Assembly (NCBI GenBank): GCA_020850995.1
Contig: JADZDP010000257.1
Span: forward strand, 23,431-87,430
Origin: Deltaproteobacteria bacterium
GTDB taxonomy: Bacteria; Myxococcota; UBA727; VGSZ01
Direction: 5' to 3'
Length of the DNA stretch: 64,000 bases
Both the position numbers and the translations under genes were made by a program. The notes under the pieces were generated by a model, which worked only from the letters and a program-made list of their open reading frames with translations, had not been told where the DNA came from and did no database searches. Shown here piece after piece: positions 17,629-25,930 of this stretch; position 1 is the first letter of the stretch, and every line of letters begins with the position of its first letter.

Positions 17629-19170
17629 TCAGCGACGCCGAAGCGGTCGGTCGACGCCGAAGCGGTCCATCTTGGCCATGAGCGTGCGCCGCGCGATGCC
17701 GAGGCGGCGCGCCGCGCGCTCGATGTTGCCGCGCTCGACGAGCAACGCCTCGCGCACCTGTGAGTCCGTGAGGCGGTGTGGGTTGCATGAGGGCGCGCCG
17801 ATGGCGTCGACCATGCTCGGCGGCCGGCGTGCGTCGTGGCTCGTGGGCTGGTCGTCCCAGTCGCGCGACCCTTCGTCGCCATACATGGCGTGCTCGAGCG
17901 CCAGCCGCTCACGCACCAGTCCCGCCGTGACGACGACGTGGACGCCATCATCTGCCCGTTCGCACGCCGCGTGGCGGCACGCCTCGACGACGCCGCGCAG
18001 CTGGCGCAGCTCGCCCGGCCAGCGCGCGTCTTGCAGCAGCGCCAGGGCTTCGGGGGCGAAGCGCGTGCGCTGCGCCGCGTTGCCCGTCGCGTCGCCCAGG
18101 AAGCGGCGCGCCAGGCCGGGGATGTCGGCGCGCCGGTCGACCAACGAGGGCACACGGATGATGTCGCCGGCGCCGAGGCGGAACTGCAAGTCAGCGCGCA
18201 GCGTGCTCGCCGCCAGGCGCGTCTTGGCGGCGGCGATGATGCGCAGCGCCGGCGGCGCCGGCTGCTCGTGGGGCGCGGCGCCCAGCGGCAAGAGCGCGCC
18301 GCGCCCCTCGATGACGTCGAGCAAGAAGCCCTGCGCTGCGGGGTGCAGGCTCTCGACCTCGTCGAGGAGCAGGGTGCCGCCGTCGGCGGCGAACACGAGC
18401 CCCTGCAGCGCGGTCAGCGCGCCGGTGAACGCGCCCTTGGTGTGCCCGAACAGCACCGAGCGCAGCTGCGTGGGATCGCTCGGCAGTCCGGCGCAGTTGA
18501 CGACGACGAGGCGGCCGCGCGCGCCCGCGATCGCGTGGAGGTGCTCGGCGGCGTGCGTCTTGCCCGCGCCCGAGGGGCCGATCAAGAGCACCGAGCGCCG
18601 GTGCCGCGCCGCGCTCTCGAGCGCGCGCGCGAGGGTGCGGGCCGCTTCCGAGCGCGCCGTGTCGTCGCCGTCGTGCTCGCGCGGCTCGCCGGGCGCGGCG
18701 GGCTCGAGCACCTCGATCCACGCGCGGCGCGTGCCCACCAGCACGGCGTCGCCGGGGAGCAGCGGGTGGCGCTCGCTGCCGAGGCGTGCGGCATGGAGCA
18801 CGCTGTCGTCGGCGAGGGAGCGGCGCAGCTCGTCGGCGCGTCCCACCAGCGTGCCGTTGGTGCTGTTGGCGTCGGCCACCACCCAGCCGTCGTGGAACAA
18901 GAGCGTGCCGTGCATGCGCGAGGCGCGCTCGGTGTCCACCAGCAGGTCGGCGCTGGCGACGCGCCCGAAGGTATAGGCGCGCCACGGGCTCAGCTCGTGT
19001 TCGTCGACGCCACCGTGCTCGTGGTGCACGCGCACGCGCAGCGCAGCGCGGGCGGCGGGCGGTGGCGGCGCGGGCTCGGGCTCGAGCGCGCGCGGCTTCG
19101 CGCCGCGGTGATTGACCGTGCGCTCTTCACCCTGGTTCCCTGCGCGCTTGCGCGCCGCTCGCGTCGACAT
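17629..19170 (-). CDS. FHA-domain sigma-54-dependent transcriptional activator
   Basis: A 513-residue regulator. Residues about 60-150 are an FHA domain (FGRVASADLLVD, then ASRMHGTL and ADANSTNGTLVG), which binds phosphothreonine peptides and so links it to Ser/Thr kinases. Residues about 180-420 are an AAA+ sigma-54 interaction domain with Walker A GPSGAGKT (198-205), the sigma-54 contact loop GAFTGA (246-251) intact, and Walker B-like GGTLLLDEVESL. A FIS-type helix-turn-helix closes it (NIERAARRLGIARRTLMAKM). The intact GAFTGA indicates a working activator rather than a repressor-like relative. FHA-first activators of this build are characteristic of myxobacteria. Confidence 0.95.
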   Translation of the reverse strand: MSTRAARKRAGNQGEERTVNHRGAKPRALEPEPAPPPPAARAALRVRVHHEHGGVDEHELSPWRAYTFGRVASADLLVDTERASRMHGTLLFHDGWVVADANSTNGTLVGRADELRRSLADDSVLHAARLGSERHPLLPGDAVLVGTRRAWIEVLEPAAPGEPREHDGDDTARSEAARTLARALESAARHRRSVLLIGPSGAGKTHAAEHLHAIAGARGRLVVVNCAGLPSDPTQLRSVLFGHTKGAFTGALTALQGLVFAADGGTLLLDEVESLHPAAQGFLLDVIEGRGALLPLGAAPHEQPAPPALRIIAAAKTRLAASTLRADLQFRLGAGDIIRVPSLVDRRADIPGLARRFLGDATGNAAQRTRFAPEALALLQDARWPGELRQLRGVVEACRHAACERADDGVHVVVTAGLVRERLALEHAMYGDEGSRDWDDQPTSHDARRPPSMVDAIGAPSCNPHRLTDSQVREALLVERGNIERAARRLGIARRTLMAKMDRFGVDRPLRRR

Positions 19171-19277
19171 GCGCCCTCCGGTGTCCCGGCCGCGCTCCCC
19201 GGCCGCCGATGATAGGCGGGCTCACCCGATTCCTCGAGGGAGATCCGGCGCTCGCCATCGGGTCGTGCGGCAGCGGG

Positions 19278-20213
19278 TCAGCCCGTGACGCGGAGCGTGA
19301 CGGGGATGCCGGCCAAGAGGAGCGTCGCGTCGCGTGCGCAGGTCATGGCGCGGCGCCCGCGCGCGAGCGCCACGCGCCGCCCCGCGTCGAGCACCGCGCT
19401 GCCGTTGGTGGAGCCCACGTCGGCTACCAGGAGCCTGGAGCCGCGCGCCCGCACCCAGAGGTGCACGCGCGAGATGCGCCCGTCGATATCGCCGCCGTCG
19501 CAGCGCTCGTCGCGCCCGAGCAACACACCCTCGTGCAGCTCGAGCTCGTCCACGCTCACCCGAACGGCGCCGCTCGCCTCGTCGCTGGCGCAGACGCTCA
19601 CGCGGGTCACCCCCGCGCGCCAGGCGCGGGAAGGCATGGGCACCGGCCCGCACGCCGATCGCTCGACGGCACCCACCCGTTCGTCGGTATCGGGGAAGGC
19701 CAAGGGCAGCTCCACCGCGTCGCGCGCGCGCTCCACGCCGTCGTGCACGCGCTCACCGGGTGCTAGCGGCAGCGCCAACACGTCGGAGCTGCCGGCGCCA
19801 AAGCGCGCCACGCCCTCGGCGAGCACGCGTCGCACCCCATGGTCCCCGTCGTGACGTAGGCCTTCGCGCGTGCGCAGGTCCAGCACGTCGATGCAGCCGG
19901 GCCGCGAATCGTGGTCGTGCACCACGAGCGCGTGGCGCAGCGAGGCCCCGAGCACGCCGTTCACGTCGCATTCGAGGTGAGCGCCGAGCGCGACGGCGAC
20001 AGGGCCCCCCTCGGGGGGCGCACTGCGCAGCCAACAGCCCACGCGCTCACGTTGGTGCTCGTCGCGCCAGCTCGCCACCACGACCAGCGCGGCGCGCTCT
20101 GGTGCCGCGCGCCGCAGCGCGGCCACCTCGGCGGTGACGACGTCGAGTCGTTCGAGCACCGGGTTCAAGCTGGTGCGCGCTCGCGCAGGTGCAAGGCTGG
20201 TTCGGGTCAGCAT
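19278..20213 (-). CDS. FHA-domain protein
   Basis: A 311-residue protein. Residues about 220-290 are an FHA domain: GVLLGRDERCDGGDIDG, then ISRVHLWVR and ADVGSTNGSAVLDAG, with the Gly-Arg, Ser-Arg-x-His and Thr-Asn-Gly landmarks all present. Residues 1-210 are not recognisable: an Ala/Arg-rich mixed alpha/beta region with a conserved-looking CIDVLDLRTREGLRHDGDHG. It lies 107 bp upstream of the FHA/sigma-54 regulator on the same strand, which suggests both answer to the same Ser/Thr kinase; no kinase gene is in the window. Confidence 0.85.
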   Translation of the reverse strand: MLTRTSLAPARARTSLNPVLERLDVVTAEVAALRRAAPERAALVVVASWRDEHQRERVGCWLRSAPPEGGPVAVALGAHLECDVNGVLGASLRHALVVHDHDSRPGCIDVLDLRTREGLRHDGDHGVRRVLAEGVARFGAGSSDVLALPLAPGERVHDGVERARDAVELPLAFPDTDERVGAVERSACGPVPMPSRAWRAGVTRVSVCASDEASGAVRVSVDELELHEGVLLGRDERCDGGDIDGRISRVHLWVRARGSRLLVADVGSTNGSAVLDAGRRVALARGRRAMTCARDATLLLAGIPVTLRVTG

Positions 20214-20350
20214 CGGGGCCTCCAGCGCGCCTCTGAATGCGCGCGCCGTGCCAGCGCCGCGCGCGCGGAGCGCCGCGTGCGTAGGGCCCGGCCTCGATCA
20301 TGTGGGCGCGCGGGAAGCGCCGCGCCAGGCAGCGCTGCCTGGCAGCTTCC

Positions 20351-21019
20351 TCAGATGTCTCTGATGCGTCCGGCGCGCAGTCCGCGCGCGCTCACGCCCT
20401 GGCCGGCCTCTGTGACCGGCACGAACTGGCCCTTGGCGTCGGAGAACGCGTGCACACCGCCCGACTCGATGTCGTAGACCCACGCGTGCAGCGTCAGCTC
20501 ATTGGCCGCGAGCTTGGCCATCACCGAGGGGTGCGTGCGTAGGTTCTCGATCTGGCAGAGCACGTTCTCCTCTACGCACACGTCCTCGAGCGCGTCGGGG
20601 TCGAGGTTGGGGTAGTGCCGCGCGATCACGCGCCGCGTCCCCTCGGCGAAGGTGAGCCACTGGCGCATGGCCGGCAGCTTCGCCACCTTGTCGGGGTGCA
20701 GCACCGCAGTCATGGCGCCGCAGTGCGTGTGGCCGCAGACGATGACGTCGCTCACATCGAGGCACTCGAGGGCGTACTCGATGGTGGCGGTGACGCCGTT
20801 GTCTTGGCCCCAGGGCGGGATCAGGTTGCCGGCGTTGCGCACGATGAACAGCTCACCGGGCTTGGTCTGCGTGATCAGGTTCGGCGCCACGCGCGAATCG
20901 GAGCAGGTGATGAAGAGCGCGTCGGGCGCCTGACCGTCGACGAGGCGCCGGAACAGCTCTTGTTGCGGTCCGAACACGCCGGCCTGGAAGCGGTGGATGC
21001 CGTCGATGAGCTGGCGCAT
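20351..21019 (-). CDS. can: Beta-class carbonic anhydrase
   Basis: A 222-residue zinc enzyme interconverting CO2 and bicarbonate. The ATG at 21019 gives MRQLIDGIHRFQAGVFG, the usual N-terminus; the upstream frame is not needed. Zinc ligands Cys39, His97 and Cys100 are present in CSDSRVAPN and CGHTHCGAM, with the catalytic Asp41-Arg43 pair. ATIEYALECLDVSDVIV and the C-terminal LTLHAWVYDIESGGVHAF also match the beta family. Cytoplasmic; a single gene, divergent from the glycosyltransferase at 21151. Confidence 0.96.
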   Translation of the reverse strand: MRQLIDGIHRFQAGVFGPQQELFRRLVDGQAPDALFITCSDSRVAPNLITQTKPGELFIVRNAGNLIPPWGQDNGVTATIEYALECLDVSDVIVCGHTHCGAMTAVLHPDKVAKLPAMRQWLTFAEGTRRVIARHYPNLDPDALEDVCVEENVLCQIENLRTHPSVMAKLAANELTLHAWVYDIESGGVHAFSDAKGQFVPVTEAGQGVSARGLRAGRIRDI

Positions 21020-21150
21020 GGCCGACGCTAGCGCGAAACGATGTATGCGCGGGACCGCGCGCGGCGAGACGATTCCTCGAGACCTCGGTCCGGCTGACAA
21101 AGTGTGCACCTGCACTGGCCTTGCGCTCCGGGAGCGGCGACCATCGGGCC

Positions 21151-23601
21151 ATGCCTGTCATCGACCGCAATGCCGTGCGTCGCCGCCGCCTCGAAGCTGC
21201 GCTGGGCAACGTCGGCGGCACCGGCAACGTCAACCGCACGGGGGCGATCGAGGGAGGCTCGCAGCACAACGTCGGCGGCTCCACCTCGGTCGAGACGCCG
21301 GTGCCCTCGGCTGGCGGTGTACTGCATGCGCCCGAGGGGCCGGCCAAGAACCCCGCGCTGCGCGCGCACCAGATCCAGCGCGCGCTCGAGACCAAGGGGG
21401 GCGCCCGCCTGTTGCACGGCGTGGGCGAGGCCTCGGCCGAGTGGGCGCGCGCCAGCCTCGCGGGCAGCGCCGTCATCCGCGTGTTGACGCGCAGCCCGAG
21501 CGCGCCCTTCGCCGCGCTCGAAGCGGCCGCGCGCCGCGAGCTGCAGCGCCACGGGCTCCCGGGTCACCAGGTGGGCGAGCTGTTGCGCCGCCTCGTCGAC
21601 ATGGGCGTGCTCAAGGAGACCGGCGATCGCGCGGCGCCCTACACGCTCGCGATCTCGAAAGAGGAAGCCGCCTTCCAGCTCGGCGACGTGGGCGCGCTCC
21701 ACGGCGCGCTCGGCGCCGCGCTCAAGGACGTGGCGCGCGATGCGCCTCAAGCTCGCGTGCGCTTGCAGAGCCTGCTGTTGCGCTGCGCCCGCGCCAGCGA
21801 CACGTGGCCGCGCTACCCGGTGGAGGCGCGCTGGCCCTTCCTGAAGGCCGCGGCGCTCCTCGACAAACGCGAGCAATCTTTGCTCACCGATGCGCTCGCG
21901 TCCGATCCGCAGCTGCGCCACTTCCCTCTCGTCGACACCGCGCTCTTGATGCTCACCGGGCGCCCCGCCGACGACTGGGTGAAGCAGTACGCGCCGCGCC
22001 TGGCCGGCGCCGCCGTCTACACCGTGGCGGCCGAGGGGTGGTTCGCCGCCGGCGGCCTTGGCCGCGTGCAGCAGTACCACGCCAACGCCATGAAGCAGCT
22101 CGTGGGCAAGGGCACGCGCGTCGTCACCGTCGAGCCCTTGTACGCGAAGACGGCGCAAGGCCAGCCCATCGACTACGCCAAGCTGCCCACGCCCGTGCAG
22201 CTCGGCGCGGCGCCCGAGCACGTGTTCGAGGTGATGGTCGACGGCAAGATGGTGAAGGCCGAGGCATGGAAGGGCACCACGCCCGAAGGTGTCGAGGCCT
22301 GGCTCATCAAGGACGTCGACCAGCGTCACACCAAGGTCTGCTACGGCTACAACCGCGACGGGCAGTCGTGCTGGGAGGACTTCACCGAGTTCTTCTCGCG
22401 CGCGTCGGCGGAGCTCATGCGCACGCTCGAGGCCAAGGAGCAGGCCCAGCGCGGCAACGACTACAAGCCGCCGGCCATCATCGCCAACGACGGCCAGGCG
22501 GCGCCGGTCGTGCCCTTCCTGAAAGAGATCGAGCAGCGCGACGCCACGCTCAAGCACGCCGCCACCTGGATGGTGACGCACACCTACAAGAACCGCGGCG
22601 TGTTTGACGGCGTGCAGCAGGCCGATGGGCTGCTGGCGCGCTGGCGCATCCCCGACGAGCTGCGCGCCTCCTACTGGCGCGTGTGCTCCGCCGACGTGTC
22701 GAGCGCCGGCGTGCGCAACGCCCACGGCGCCAGCGGCGTGTCGGCCGTACACGTGGACGAGGTGAACCCCATCGATCCCGGCGTGGCGCTGGTGGCCATC
22801 ACCAACGGCGACAACCGCGTAGCCTCGTCGTCGGTGTTCCGCGGCCTGCTGCCGCCGGGCGCCGAGGCAGACGCGCCCACACCCGCCGAGCTGTCGGTGG
22901 CCAAGCGCTCGGCCAAGACCGCGCTCGGCCTCGACCCGAACCAGCCAGTGATCTCGTACTCGGGTCGCCTGGTCGACGAGAAGGCCGGGCGGCAGCGCGC
23001 CTTCACCGACGACAACATCCGCGCGCTCGTCAAGCAGGGCGCACAGGTGGTGCTCTACGGCAACGTGCAGGCCTTCGCCGCCAGTGAGGCCCTCTGGCGC
23101 GACCTGCAGCGCCTGGCCGATGAGCTCGCCAAGGGCCCCGGCCCTGGCCGCCTGGTGCTCAAGAGCGGCTGGGGCGTGGGCGAGCAGCGCGCGCTGCTCG
23201 CCGCCACCGACGTGCAGGTGCAAGACAGCGACCGCGGCACCGGCGCCGCCGAGTACACCGAGGCCGACGTGTCGGCCAACGGCGGCCTGCAGATGGGTCC
23301 GCACTGGATCGAGGGCATCATCAACCGCCAGGGCGTGCTGGTCGATCGGGAGGCGCCGGGCAGCGGCAACACGCTCGTCCCCGTCGACGCGCAGCCCTCG
23401 TCGTATCTGGAGGCGCTGTCGTGGGCGGTGGCGCGCTTCAACGACGGCACCTTGCCGCAGTGGCAGGCCTCGAGCGTGCGCCTGTCGCGCAGCCTGGAGG
23501 CGCTCTTGACCTCGAGCGAGTACCTGCGCCAGCTCGATCGCGTCTTGAGCTTGCGTGAGGACCACGCCGCATTGGGACCGTCGTCCCCGCCAGGCGGTTG
23601 A
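21151..23601 (+). CDS. GT5-like (starch/glycogen synthase-like) glycosyltransferase with unusual N-terminal region
   Basis: An 816-residue protein, much longer than the roughly 480 residues of GlgA. Residues 1-280 are helical and unlike any family I know (MPVIDRNAVRRRRLEAALG, with two NVGG motifs). Residues about 285-800 carry a GT-B synthase-like fold: EGWFAAGGLGRVQQYH stands where GlgA has KTGGLADV, IIANDGQAAPVVP matches the helix after the donor loop, VAITNGDN and ISYSGRLVDEKAG match the hinge and C-domain, and TGAAEYTEADVSANGGL replaces the E-x7-E region. The ADP-glucose-binding Lys of KTGG is absent, so donor and activity are uncertain. Its TGA overlaps the next start (TTGA). Confidence 0.7.
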   Translation: MPVIDRNAVRRRRLEAALGNVGGTGNVNRTGAIEGGSQHNVGGSTSVETPVPSAGGVLHAPEGPAKNPALRAHQIQRALETKGGARLLHGVGEASAEWARASLAGSAVIRVLTRSPSAPFAALEAAARRELQRHGLPGHQVGELLRRLVDMGVLKETGDRAAPYTLAISKEEAAFQLGDVGALHGALGAALKDVARDAPQARVRLQSLLLRCARASDTWPRYPVEARWPFLKAAALLDKREQSLLTDALASDPQLRHFPLVDTALLMLTGRPADDWVKQYAPRLAGAAVYTVAAEGWFAAGGLGRVQQYHANAMKQLVGKGTRVVTVEPLYAKTAQGQPIDYAKLPTPVQLGAAPEHVFEVMVDGKMVKAEAWKGTTPEGVEAWLIKDVDQRHTKVCYGYNRDGQSCWEDFTEFFSRASAELMRTLEAKEQAQRGNDYKPPAIIANDGQAAPVVPFLKEIEQRDATLKHAATWMVTHTYKNRGVFDGVQQADGLLARWRIPDELRASYWRVCSADVSSAGVRNAHGASGVSAVHVDEVNPIDPGVALVAITNGDNRVASSSVFRGLLPPGAEADAPTPAELSVAKRSAKTALGLDPNQPVISYSGRLVDEKAGRQRAFTDDNIRALVKQGAQVVLYGNVQAFAASEALWRDLQRLADELAKGPGPGRLVLKSGWGVGEQRALLAATDVQVQDSDRGTGAAEYTEADVSANGGLQMGPHWIEGIINRQGVLVDREAPGSGNTLVPVDAQPSSYLEALSWAVARFNDGTLPQWQASSVRLSRSLEALLTSSEYLRQLDRVLSLREDHAALGPSSPPGG

Positions 23602-24848
23602 CCGAGCGCCACCTCGATGGGAATGCGGCGCTCGTGGAAGCTCCTCTCGAGCGCTGGCACCGGCTGCGCCGCGCCATCGACGGCGCGCCCCTACCGTGCG
23701 CGCTCGTCGACCTCGACGCGCTCGAGCGAAACGGGCGCACCCTCGACGCCATGGCGCGCGATCACCGGAAGACCTTGCGCCTGGCCACCAAGTCGGTGCG
23801 TTGTCCACGCCTCATCAGCATGATCCTCGAGGCCGGACAGGGCACGGTGCGCGGCCTCATGACCTATACGGCCACCGAGACCGCCTTCCTCGCTGGCCAG
23901 GGCCACGACGACCTCTTGCTCGCCTACCCCACCGCGCAGCGCGCCGACGCCGAGCTGCTCGCTGGCCTGTGCGCGCAGGGCAAGACCGTCGCCGTCATGT
24001 GCGACGACGCGGCGCAGCTCGCGGTGCTCGACGCTGCCGCCGGTCGCGTCGGCACCACGCTGCGCGTGTGCATCGAGCTCGACGTCAGCTTTCGGCCCGC
24101 GCGGGGCGTGCACCTGGGCGGGCGCCGCAGCCCGCTGCACACGCCCGCCGCCGTGCTTGGGTTCGCGGCGCGGGTGCGCTCGCACCAGCACCTGCGCGTC
24201 GACGGCATCATGGCCTACGAGGGGCACATCGCGGGCTCTACCGACAAGAACCCGTTCACCCCCGCGATGAACGTCCCCAAGCGCCTGGTGAAGCTCTTGT
24301 CGAAAGGGAGCGTGGCGCGCGCGCGCGCCGAGACCGCGCGCGCCTTGCGCGCCGCTGGCCACGAGCTGCGCGTGGTGAACGGCGGCGGCACCGGCAGCCT
24401 GCGCTGGGCCAGCGCGGAACACGCGCTCACCGAGGTGAGCGCGGGCTCGGGCTACGTCGACAGCCAGCTCTTCTCCTATTACCGCGACCTGCACCTCGAG
24501 CCCGCGGCCTTCTTCGCGTTACAGGTGGTGCGCCGACCGGTGTCCGGCATCGTCACGTGCCATGGCGGCGGCTACGTCGCCTCGGGTGAAGCCGGCGTCG
24601 ATCGCTTGCCGACGCCTGCGCTCCCCGAGGGTGGCGCGCTCATCGGCTTCGAGGGCGCCGGCGAGGTGCAGACGCCCGTGCAGCTGCCGCCCGGCGTCGA
24701 GCTCGCGCTCGGCGAGCCCTACTTCTTCCGCCACGCCAAGGCCGGCGAGCTCGCCGAGCACGTCAATGAGTATCTGTTGGTGCGCGGCGATCGCGTCGTC
24801 GAGCGCGCGCCCACCTACCGTGGCCTCGGCCACTGCTTCCTCGGGTGA
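23598..24848 (+). CDS. PLP-dependent aldolase/deaminase-like protein (alanine-racemase N-terminal fold)
   Basis: A 416-residue protein. The TTG at 23598 overlaps the previous stop (TTGA), the best coupled start; no earlier ATG exists. Residues about 30-270 form a PLP barrel of the alanine racemase/D-threonine aldolase group: CALVDLDALERNGR, then LRLATKSVRCPRLI where the Lys should hold PLP, DGIMAYEGHIAG, and VNGGGTGSLRW at the phosphate-binding end. The C-terminal domain (HVNEYLLVRGDRV to GLGHCFLG) resembles the D-serine-dehydratase-like metal-binding domain. Likely chemistry is cleavage or deamination of a D- or beta-hydroxy amino acid; the substrate is not readable. Coupled to the dipeptidase-like gene. 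Confidence 0.75.
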   Translation: MTERHLDGNAALVEAPLERWHRLRRAIDGAPLPCALVDLDALERNGRTLDAMARDHRKTLRLATKSVRCPRLISMILEAGQGTVRGLMTYTATETAFLAGQGHDDLLLAYPTAQRADAELLAGLCAQGKTVAVMCDDAAQLAVLDAAAGRVGTTLRVCIELDVSFRPARGVHLGGRRSPLHTPAAVLGFAARVRSHQHLRVDGIMAYEGHIAGSTDKNPFTPAMNVPKRLVKLLSKGSVARARAETARALRAAGHELRVVNGGGTGSLRWASAEHALTEVSAGSGYVDSQLFSYYRDLHLEPAAFFALQVVRRPVSGIVTCHGGGYVASGEAGVDRLPTPALPEGGALIGFEGAGEVQTPVQLPPGVELALGEPYFFRHAKAGELAEHVNEYLLVRGDRVVERAPTYRGLGHCFLG

Positions 24849-24850
24849 CC

Positions 24851-25930
24851 ATGAAGCTCAGCTACCACGACAACGCGCGCGATCCCGCTGCCTGGGCCAA
24901 GAGCCTGGGCGTCTCGCGCGAGGCCATCGGCATCTACCTCGCCAGCGACGTGCTCGACCTGCACATCGAGACGTACATTTGGCACCGCGTGTTCGGCTAC
25001 GACATGCACCGGCGCCACGGGCGCGAGCCCTTCGGCGCGCGCGGCTTGGGCCAGGTCGACATGGCGCGTGCGCGCGAGGCGTGCATCACCGGCGGCACCT
25101 GGTCGATCTCCACCTGGCCCCTGCGCAGCGCCGCCGATCGGGCGCGCGTGTTCGTGGAGAACCAGGCCGAGCTCAAGCGCATCCTCGCCAGCGCCGACCA
25201 GGACTACGCGGTGTGCCGCAACCTCGCCGAGTACCGAGCGGCGCGCCGAGGCGGCAAGCACGGCGCCTTCCTCGGTATCCAGGGCGGCAACGCCCTCGAC
25301 CGCGACCTCGACGCGCTCGACCTCATCGAGGATGACCTGATCATCCGCGTCACGCTGGTGCACCTGTACAACTCGCGTCTGGGCACCACCAGCGCGCCCT
25401 CGCTCAAGACGGGCGAGGGCTTGACCGCGTTCGGCAAGGACTACCTGCGGCGCCTCAACGACAAGCGCATCCTCGTGGACCTGGCGCACATCTCGCGCGA
25501 CGGCTACATGAGCGCCGTCGAGGTGCACGACAAGAGCCAGCCGCTCATCGTCACGCACACCGGCATCGACGCGGTGTATCCGCACTGGCGCAACATCACC
25601 GACGAGCAGATCCGCGCCGTCGTCGACACCGGCGGCACCATCGGCATCATCTACCAGATGGCCTTCTTGGGCGGGAAGCCGGCCAGCGTCATCGTCGACC
25701 ACATGGCCCACGTCGTCGAGCACTTCGGCGACGACTTCGTCTCCTTGGGCAGCGACTGGGACGGCTTGATCTTCCCGCCGCGCGACATGCCTACCTGCCT
25801 CGAGCTGCCGCGCCTGGTGCAGATCATGCTCGATCGGGGCTGGCGGGCCGAGCGCATCCAGAAGATCCTCGGCGGCAACTTCTTGCGCGTGGTGGGTCAC
25901 CTGCGCGGCGACGACGGAGCGAGAGCATGA
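24851..25930 (+). CDS. Membrane-dipeptidase-like protein (peptidase M19) with altered metal ligands
   Basis: A 359-residue protein. ATG 24851 follows the previous stop by 2 bp; a GTG at 24845 overlapping that stop is the alternative. The M19 fold is clear: VLDLHIETYIW, LGIQGGNALDRDL, VDLAHISRDG, LIVTHTGIDA, WRNITDEQIRAVV and SLGSDWDG line up in order with renal dipeptidase. However, the metal-binding His-x-Asp is His-x-Glu and the bridging Glu (usually in EGG) is Gln. The two later His ligands remain. It may be mononuclear, use a different substrate, or be inactive. There is no signal peptide, so it is cytoplasmic, unlike many family members. Overlaps the aldehyde dehydrogenase start by 4 bp. 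Confidence 0.85.
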   Translation: MKLSYHDNARDPAAWAKSLGVSREAIGIYLASDVLDLHIETYIWHRVFGYDMHRRHGREPFGARGLGQVDMARAREACITGGTWSISTWPLRSAADRARVFVENQAELKRILASADQDYAVCRNLAEYRAARRGGKHGAFLGIQGGNALDRDLDALDLIEDDLIIRVTLVHLYNSRLGTTSAPSLKTGEGLTAFGKDYLRRLNDKRILVDLAHISRDGYMSAVEVHDKSQPLIVTHTGIDAVYPHWRNITDEQIRAVVDTGGTIGIIYQMAFLGGKPASVIVDHMAHVVEHFGDDFVSLGSDWDGLIFPPRDMPTCLELPRLVQIMLDRGWRAERIQKILGGNFLRVVGHLRGDDGARA

